This document shows positions 56,715-64,000 of a stretch of DNA of 64,000 nucleotides, in pieces. The notes beneath the pieces were generated by a model. The model was not told the DNA's origin. It ran no database searches and saw only the letters and a list, made by a program, of their open reading frames with translations. Position numbers and translations under genes: made by a program. How positions within the stretch are numbered: the stretch's first letter is position 1; each line of letters starts with the position of its first letter. Source of the stretch: Tieghemiomyces parasiticus. Its lineage: Eukaryota > Kickxellomycota > Dimargaritomycetes > Dimargaritales > Dimargaritaceae. The stretch lies in NCBI GenBank assembly GCA_027575765.1, contig JANBPT010000004.1, positions 62,001 to 126,000 on the forward strand, read 5' to 3'.

Positions 56715-58036
56715 CCAAGACTCCGCCCCGTCCTCGCGCTCGGTTTACACCTTTTGCCCCTCCCCCTTGTCCGGTCGTTCACCCGTCCCTCCTATTACTG
56801 TCCGCCATCCTAGCACCGACCCTAGCGCTCGTCAACCACCCCCCGGTTCCTGGGTCTCGCCACGTACCCTTTTCCCCCGTCACAGATTCCCTCCGCTTCC
56901 GGCCATCGACTTTGCTCCCGTTACCCCCACTTCGAACTGCCCGCCACGGCCCTCTCCCCCTTGCCCGCCCACCTTGCCGCTACGCGCAGTGTTCTGGTTG
57001 ACATGGCAGCAGCGCTCCACCGGCCAGTGTTCCTTGAAAATCGCGTTTTTAGCACCTTTATATTCCTCTTCTTTGTGTGGCAAGCCCGCCAGGGTGCCTA
57101 GAGAGAGTCCTTTGCCTCTGCGTAACCAATACCCTTCCCACTTGTCCGTACCCCTCGTGTGCGTCTTATTTGTTATTCTTTCCCCCTTTTTCTTCCTGCC
57201 TGCAGCCCCCACCCCCACATACACACACTGCAGCATAACGCCGCACGGTCGCTCTGCTCACTCCGCTACTACCACCCCACTAGCAGACGGACCTGTCACT
57301 AGTTCCTACGGTGAGAGCCCCTGGATCTTATCAGTTTCATCGATCGCCTCCGGTTGGCGCCATTTTCTCACCCTATACGGTCCTGACTTCGGCTTACCAT
57401 TTATCCCGCGCTACGCCTCTCGCTGTCCCCTGTCGACCCGATCTCGCTCCGTCTTTCTCTCTCTCCCCTCCCTGTGACGGCGTATCCTTTGAGGGGTGAC
57501 CACTCGCTCCCCTCGATACTTCTTGTCCCTTGCCCATCCCGCCTCTGTGGTTGGCGCCTTTTTCGCACGCTGTACGTTCTGTGGCGTATCTGTGGATTAA
57601 GCTATCCCTGTGTCTCTCTCTTCCTCTTACCCCTCTCTCCTCCCTTTGCTCGGCCTCGTCCAGCTAATACCCCCCTCCTGTGACGTGACGTCTTGCCTGG
57701 CTTCCGTTGATTCGTTCCACAGCCACGCCACGTTGCCACACTCTACCAGCCACGTCCCTTCCGGTCTAACCCGGGTCGCTGGCTCACTCAACCAACCACC
57801 GTCTCGTCTCGATCATCCCCTCGAGATTAGACGCCCCGCGCAATTATAGAGGCTAGCCGATTAGACCGATCGGATAATATAAAGTCTCGGACGCTCTTTT
57901 ATTTTTTTCCCCACGCGACGTTGAAGTTGTTGTGACTGCCACCGGTAGCCACCACCTTCTCAACCTTTTTTTTTATTTTTCTATCCTCGGTTCACCTTTT
58001 CTCTCAACCCTTCCCCCCTCTCACTTCGTTACCATC
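56715..58036 (+). other. Long pyrimidine-rich leader of the DUF3020 gene
   Basis: About 1.3 kb, very rich in C and T, without a recognisable exon. The long frame at 56767-57477 is Pro/Ser/Leu-rich and reflects the pyrimidine content rather than coding. It probably contains untranslated exon and intron sequence. Confidence 0.42.
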
Positions 58037-59164
58037 ATGCCGTCCGTCCCAGCCGAGGGCCTCCCACCAACCTTCGCCCCCCACCACGCCCCTTCCGGCG
58101 AGGTCCCGCTGCCATCTTCCACCGAGGCCGTTGAGAAGATGCGCGCCGAGAACCGCGAGCGCAAGAAGCGGTGGCGTGAGAACAACGAGGAGCGCAATAA
58201 GGACAATGACCTGCGGTGTCGTGTCAACAAGCGCGCCAACAAGCTGTACGGCGACGCCCCCTCCGAGGTCAAGGCTCGTTGGGTCGAAGATGAGTTTCAG
58301 CGCCGCCGCTCCCGTCGCATGAGTAAGGAGACCAAGCGCCACTTGAGCCCCGAGCGCGGCAGTGACCATCTGCCCACCTCGCCGGTTACTGGGCCCCTCA
58401 CCCCGGACAGCAGTGTCCCCACCACACCCCTGCCTTCCCTAGCCCACCATGCCCATGCCGTGCTGCCGCCCCTCCACCTCCCACCGCCTGGCTTGCCCGT
58501 CACCGCTGCCCCGGGATGCAGCCCCACCACCCTCCCTCCCCCGCGGTTCCGCCCCTACGACCGTCACTCCGTGGCCCGGGACTTTTGGAAGATTATAACC
58601 GATCTTAAGTCGGAGCTTTCGGCTGGAAACTCCCCCGTGCCCGGCGCCAGCGCCTGTACCTCCCCCGTCACGCGCCCCACCCTCCTCCCCGAGTTGGACC
58701 GCTCGGTGAGCCACCCTGCCTGGCGTCCGCAGGCCCCCGATGCCCCGGAACTGCGCCAGCTCATTAGCGACTTGTCAGCCAGTCAGATCAAGTCCGAGCC
58801 GGCCTCGCCTCGCGGCCGTCCAACCCTCAACCTGACGTCGGGTCTCATCACCCCGACCTCCGCCGTGGGCTCCCCCCGACTTCCTCCCATCTCGACGGTG
58901 TTTTCGGCCTGTGCCTCCGGTCCGCCCCCGCCGGCGTACCGCTCCTCGTCACCCGCGGCCTACTGCAGCAGCGGGGCCACCTCCGGCGCCACATCCCCAC
59001 ACCGGAGTCCGACCACTTACCGGCGCGGCCCCACGTCGTCAGCCCCAGTCCTACCCCCGCTACATGCCCTGGCTGGCGTCGCCCGGTCACCAGTGGATTC
59101 CCCTGGCCACGATCCCGACGCTGTCCTCAGCCTAGTGTCCCTTCGCGAGATCACATGGGCTTGA
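58037..59164 (+). CDS. DUF3020-domain protein, putative transcription regulator
   Basis: 375 residues from MPSVPAEGLPPTF; the frame is open further upstream, but that part is leader. Residues about 32-95 are the conserved fungal DUF3020 (PF11223) module: EKMRAENRERKKRWRENN, EERNKDNDLRCRVNKRANKL, followed by KARWVEDEFQRRRSRRM. It is highly charged and helical, and resembles a basic DNA-binding segment. The rest is a disordered Ser/Pro/Thr-rich tail with many SP/TP sites, plus two short islands: HSVARDFWKIITDLKSELSA and ELRQLISDLSASQIKSEP. The latter ends in a possible SUMO consensus (IKSE). A nuclear regulatory role is inferred from the domain and the long, TATA-driven leader; no target is known to me. 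Confidence 0.85.
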   Translation: MPSVPAEGLPPTFAPHHAPSGEVPLPSSTEAVEKMRAENRERKKRWRENNEERNKDNDLRCRVNKRANKLYGDAPSEVKARWVEDEFQRRRSRRMSKETKRHLSPERGSDHLPTSPVTGPLTPDSSVPTTPLPSLAHHAHAVLPPLHLPPPGLPVTAAPGCSPTTLPPPRFRPYDRHSVARDFWKIITDLKSELSAGNSPVPGASACTSPVTRPTLLPELDRSVSHPAWRPQAPDAPELRQLISDLSASQIKSEPASPRGRPTLNLTSGLITPTSAVGSPRLPPISTVFSACASGPPPPAYRSSSPAAYCSSGATSGATSPHRSPTTYRRGPTSSAPVLPPLHALAGVARSPVDSPGHDPDAVLSLVSLREITWA

Positions 59165-62100
59165 AACCCCGCGCCAGCCCCTCTTTTCCTCCCTTCCTTA
59201 CATGTACCATCTCTCGATCCCGCTTTCTCCCCTCTAATTTATCCCCGATCTTTGTCTGCTTTCCTGTCTGGCTTATCCTCCTTGCGGGGAGGGGTAACGC
59301 ACGCCCTTTCATTGTCTACGAGTTTTATTTTACCTTTTCCAGTTACATGTTTTTCATTCTTACCTGCCTTCATTTACCCACCTCTCTTCCTCGTCCTAAT
59401 GCATTTACCAATAACATTTTCATTACATGTTCATCTTTGTACTGGAAGGCAGATGCTCGTTGTCCTCGCGTGTTCTGCTCGAAATATGGGCGGGTGAGAA
59501 GGTAGTTTGGGAAGGGTCGGATGTCTGCTATTACTATTTACCAACGATGCACTATGCAGTGATGGATAGCACACCACTAGTGGGTAGTATTTTGCGGCGC
59601 GTGGCCCCGTGAATTTGGATTTAATAGAGGTAACTTTTTGCGTTGAACGAGCTAAGCCGTTCGCATGTGCGTCTGTGTTGAACATACGGCCAAGTGAGAA
59701 ATTCCAGTAGAGTGGCAAAAGGTCGAGCCTATCAGTATGTGGTCTCACAGCAGGCGGCAGTTATTCCATCCATTTCGTAGATGAGGCTTCTCTGCCCAGC
59801 CAACTCACTTTTAGGGCGCCTCCCCTCCATTACCTTGAATGAAGAGTGGCCCGAGTAGCTTTACGTTTGTCACATCTTAGCCCTGCGATAACATGGCCGG
59901 AAAGTTCTGTATGGACCTGGTGGGGAACAGCCTTTGTGTGCTGACACTTCGCCGGCGGCTTCTGGTCAGCAGCAGTAGCAGTGGCTTTGTACTTTGTAGC
60001 CTTGACAGATGCCAGACCACCACCACCACCATCATCTTGGGACTTTTAATGCTGAAACCACTCCGGAATCCCACTGTTGGCCCGGAGGCTCAAGAGGATG
60101 GTGGTGTAGTAAATACACGGGGGTTGAAAATACAATATAAAAGCAAAGGATTCTAGGGCAGTCTCTCGTTTATTGAGGCGGCCGGTGGACAGATACTATA
60201 TAGCCATTCCGGTCTTGACCTCGAACCGTTGATGTGAAGTGATAGCAGCGATGAATACACCATAGGAAAAGCAGCAGGGAAAAGCACAGCATGAAGACGA
60301 GAGGACACTGAAGCATGCTATCTTAAGCAAGACTCATCGTAGGATAATGCATCAAAAGGTGCAGGTAACTTCGCTGGACTCGGCTTATCGTGATCGCTCC
60401 GAATCTAGATGAGAGGTTGCTGTTAAGGCTGCAATCATAAGTGACCATTATTCCGACCACAATCATCATCAATGGAGGTGAATAATATCCCAGATCAGTT
60501 TTCAGCCCAGCCATCAATGGCATTGACCTCAGCTGGTATGGCAAGTAACGTCTACCTGGTACCATCGGTACAGCTCGAGGATCTGGCGACATCAATAGCA
60601 ACAGACGCAACGCAGGACCCACCCGTTCTGGCGCAAAATGCGACGGCATGTACTAGCTGGCCACAGCCCGTGCAAATAACGCGTCACCCAAGACGCACAG
60701 TTGGCGAGTGGGTAGCGCGCAATCACTACCTTGGCAGGCGCAAAACTAAATCTACTGCTATGCGAACACCTTCGCAAAATACAGTAGGTATCTCGAAGCT
60801 GGAATGAGAATAGGAAGGTGCGTGGGGGATATCCACCCACCCCTCTCTCTTTCTAATTTCGAGGGGAGTGTCACTTTTCTAATCTCCACCACCACTAACC
60901 GATCCGGTCCACGTTTTCTACCTATACCACGACGGATCGGACTTCGCCAGTCTATTTTTACAACCATCGGATACTGCCCCCCCACTTATAAGTACCGTGG
61001 TTATTCCCGAATCCATTTCTTTAACCCTCAATTTCTTGCCTAATCCGAAGCCTCTCCATAGGTTGTCTTGTCACTCGCTGCACATCCTTTATACCGACAT
61101 AGTAAACCTTCCATCCTATTCTTTAACAAGAGCAACGGTAGTGTCACCCACAGCCTGCTTAGGTGACCCCTTGGCTTGGTTGGGGGGGTGGGGGCTTCGT
61201 GTAAATTATAATTCCCAACCCCGTCAGCGAGTGGGGCGTTGTGGTAGTGGCGGAGCCAAAGGGATAGAGGCTCTTGTTCAGCCCTCGCCACCCCCTCTCC
61301 AAGGGCTTACTCATCTGGGACCGGCAGTGCGTAGAGGACTGTTGGGGCGACTGTGTAGTAGGCTACCCATACGCTGGGTATGTATGCTGTGCCGGTACGG
61401 GACCCGCTGCTACCTCTACGTTCATAAAGGCAAGTCAAATTCCTGCACGCTTCCTAGAGAGTTTGGGACGCTCCAGTTACATACCTTATCGGATCTCGCT
61501 CACCAGGGCAAAGTGGCGTACCAGTAAGCGGAGACCGTGGGGATTGATTCTTCCTCTAGTATCGCGTTCCAATGAAATGTAGGTTTATCCATAATGGATC
61601 TTGGGCAGGCTGGTATCGATTTCCAAAACAACAAGTTGCAATGTGGCTGATCCTCTCCTGCAGCTTGGTTGCCCATCAACTGGACCACCGACTGTCTTGT
61701 AGCTCACGAGGCACCACTGACATCACGAGGGTGGACTAGCAATAACAAGACACTCGATAGATGCACCAAGCAACGTACCGTATTCGTATACAGGGCAATG
61801 TATCACAGCTCCTCTTCAACCGGTGCAGAATGGCAGCCTATACTCCTGAACCGGCCTGCGAGCCAACCTGGGGTTGGCCTCCTCTCGATAGCCAAAGGTC
61901 CGCCGGTCCAAGGGAAATACCTGCGGTAGGTGGTTATTTTCTCTCTCTCTTCAACTTCCCATCTACTCACGGCCGGTGCCTGCTAGACGGATGACGTTGG
62001 GCAAGCAAGGATCGCACAGCCCCTCCCGCCGGGTATCGACCATGGGGGTTGTGTCTCCGGCTTTCCGCCTTCGATGAGCCTACTCAAAGGTTACCATATC

Positions 62101-62502
62101 GAGTAGGTGCCGCTACTTGAATCCAGCCAATCAGCGGGCTCGGGCGGTTCGATGGCCAAGGGAGCCGTGGGGTTCCGGGCCAGGTCAGTAGATTGCCCTG
62201 TAATTTAAATGTCCCAAAAGTATGACATCATCTTGGGCGATATGGGCCGGAGAATAGCCAAGGTGCGACCTTGTCAGAAGCACAGACGCGCCCACATGAG
62301 GCTGGGAAGGTATGGTGAAAATGTCCGAAGGGGGGGGGTCTCTGGGGGATCGGTAGGCAGAGCAGAGCCCTTCGACGCCAGGTAGGCCGAGCATTAAAAT
62401 GACCAGGCATCTCCCCAGGCTCTGGGTGTCGCGGTGGCCAGCCTGGCAAAAAAAGCCTTCTCTGTGAATTATCGTCGAATCCGCCCGTGTCCCACTCCCC
62501 TT
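59165..62502. other. 3.3-kb region without a recognised gene
   Basis: 3' UTR of the DUF3020 gene (A/T-rich to about 59450), then mixed sequence with only short unrelated frames. No tRNA, repeat array or conserved motif was found. A CCA/CAT trinucleotide patch lies near 60018-60035. Confidence 0.4.
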
Positions 62503-62513
62503 TTAAATATATA
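62503..62513 (+). promoter_or_regulatory. Probable TATA box of the Atf1-like gene
   Basis: TTAAATATATA about 830 bases before the ATG at 63340; everything between is mostly C/T-rich leader with a CT run near 62760-62771. Another gene here with a distant TATA box and long pyrimidine leader. Confidence 0.45.
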
Positions 62514-63339
62514 CCGCGACCCACCGCCGCATCCGTCCCAGCCTCTTCCCCATTCTTTGCCCACACGTCTTGAAGGCGCGCCTCTAGTTCGGTCCAGGTC
62601 ACTCCACCACTCACACTTTCTTCCCTTCACCACGCTACTCTGGCTCTGTAAGCCCGTGCCTTTTTCCGCCAGTCGTCCTCGCTACGACGTCAGCCTCCAG
62701 TGACCTCTTTCTCCTGGCCTGTGCTGACGAATCCCAAAGTCCTCTCGTCTCGTACCCTTTCTCTCTCTCTCTTGCCTCCCACTCTCACATCCCCTTACTG
62801 TACGACTTTGACTCTTTGCTGGACCCGCGTCCCCCCGTTGAATTCTTCCCCATTCTTCTCTTCATCAGCATCCGCGTGCCCACACACACTTTTGTGCGCA
62901 CTGGGCCTACCCGTTCCTCCGGCCTTCACCTCTGTACTGTCTCTTCAGCCCCGTCGTATCGTGCGGCCGGTGAGCTGACGTCGCGCCGACTACCTGCGTC
63001 ACTATCGGTTGTTTATAGGCATATTTGCCGTTTTCCTTGCTTATTGCACCTCATCACTGACCACACCCCAAAGCCCTTTGGTCTGTCGTCCCCCACACCC
63101 TTCACCACACCATCCTAGCCGGAATCCCGTGCATTACGTCATCCCAACCCACTCCCCTCCCTCCCGTCTCCTTTTTTTTTTCCCGTGGCACTTGAAATTA
63201 TCCATTTTCTATCCAACCAAAAAAAAAACAACCTCCCGCCACTCCAGCTTTCCTTTTTTTTTGTACAGCTATATTTATTTTACCCCCACCGTTCTTCGCC
63301 CCCGCCTGTCCCCCGTTTGCCACGCTGCCGCCACAACCA

Positions 63340-64000
63340 TGGCCGCCGAACCTAGTACGCATTCCACGGCCTCCTCAGGCAAACTGGAGTACGAGCCCAA
63401 CCCTTTTGAGCAGAGTTTCTCGGTACCGACCACTGGCAACCACCCACTCGACGGGCCGAGGCCCGGGACGCCCGGTGGTGCCAAGACCACGCTCCTGCCA
63501 CCAATATCTCACCTCGACAGCCCGTCCATCCCTGGTAGTCAGTTCTGGGGAGAATCGTCCCTGCGCCAGGGCCCTTTATCGCCGTCCATGCTGCTGGGTC
63601 CGCAAAACTCCTCGGTTTCGGCTCTGCAGTCGCGGGCCCACGAGTTTGGTGGTGGCTTCCTTCCCGCCCAGCCCTCACCCATGACCGCCGCCCTGCTCAA
63701 TGCTGCCGCCGCCGGCCACATTGTCGCCACCCCGGGCGGCAGCCTACGGGCCGTCATGCCGCCGGCCAACGGTCGGCCCCCGGCTCCGCCGCCCCCGGTC
63801 CCCGCCGCCTCGGCATCGCCCACCACCATGCCCAACAATCTGTACCTCCTATCAGCCGCCGAACAGACGGTGACCCGGCCGCCACCCCCGCACCCCTCGT
63901 CTACCCTGGCTAGCTACCCTCCTCCTCCTCCTCCGGCCACGGCCCCGCCTCCAGCAGCAACCTACGCCTACCCAAGCAGTGCCCTCCCGCCTGCCGCACC
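63340..64000 (+). CDS. Atf1/AtfA-like bZIP transcription factor, N-terminal part (cut by window end)
   Basis: Open from MAAEPSTHSTASSGKLEYEP to the last base (220 codons, no stop), so the gene runs out of the window. Residues 18-90 match the osmotic-stress N-terminal domain of fungal Atf1/Aft1 proteins: LEYEPNPFEQSFSVP, TLLPPISHLDSPS, SQFWGESSLRQGPLSPSMLLG. These factors act below the Hog1/Sty1 MAP kinase in osmotic and oxidative stress. The following part is Pro/Ala-rich with a run of five Pro codons near 63927. The DNA-binding bZIP lies beyond the window, so the assignment rests on the N-terminal domain alone. Confidence 0.83.

Overview
This window is nuclear DNA of a filamentous fungus. 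It carries spliced protein genes (introns of about 130-320 nt, GTAAGT-like donors, pyrimidine-rich acceptors) and a eukaryotic tRNA-Arg(CCT). Its gene set is typically fungal: a Cbk1/Orb6 NDR kinase, NADPH oxidases, a HIR1 histone chaperone, NPR3 of the SEACIT/GATOR1 complex, a Mep-type ammonium transporter, PEX1, a DUF3020 protein and an Atf1-type bZIP N-terminus. A nuclear complex I subunit rules out Saccharomyces-type yeasts. Coding DNA is GC-rich, introns are longer than usual for ascomycetes, and gene density is modest (17 protein genes in 64 kb). I infer an early-diverging, zygomycete-grade fungus (Zoopagomycota is my guess), with low confidence.

Layout: 1-3.3 kb, CBK1-like kinase. 3.3-14.9 kb, two tandem NADPH oxidase genes, each behind a leader of about 1.8-2 kb rich in C and T, with blocks of perfect nucleotide identity between them. 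15.3-21.3 kb, divergent HIR1 and NPR3. 21.9-23 kb, a membrane protein with a possible Sensor-type domain. 26-29 kb, an ammonium transporter and a GPI-anchored Cu/Zn-SOD-like protein that has lost most copper ligands. 29-34 kb, a long stretch with no recognisable gene. 34-38.9 kb, glucose-6-phosphate dehydrogenase and two small secreted thioredoxin-fold proteins. 39.3-45.6 kb, an alpha/beta hydrolase and an eight-exon PEX1. 45.9 kb, tRNA-Arg. 47.2-53 kb, complex I 30 kDa subunit, VMS1, a three-exon TIM13 and NudC. 53-56.7 kb, no recognised gene, one possible exon. 56.7-59.2 kb, DUF3020 protein. 62.5-64 kb, Atf1-like bZIP gene cut by the window edge.

Several genes were rebuilt by splicing rather than taken as open frames: the last two small exons of HIR1, the first exon of G6PD, all eight PEX1 exons, the exons of the complex I subunit, and TIM13, whose exons are all under 100 nt.

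The genes do not form one pathway, but an unusual share concern redox chemistry: two superoxide-producing oxidases, G6PD as an NADPH source, an SOD-like surface protein, two thioredoxin-fold proteins and an Atf1-type stress regulator. Whether this is more than coincidence cannot be told from the window. The points I would check first are the mosaic identity of the oxidase pair and the ligand-stripped SOD-like protein.
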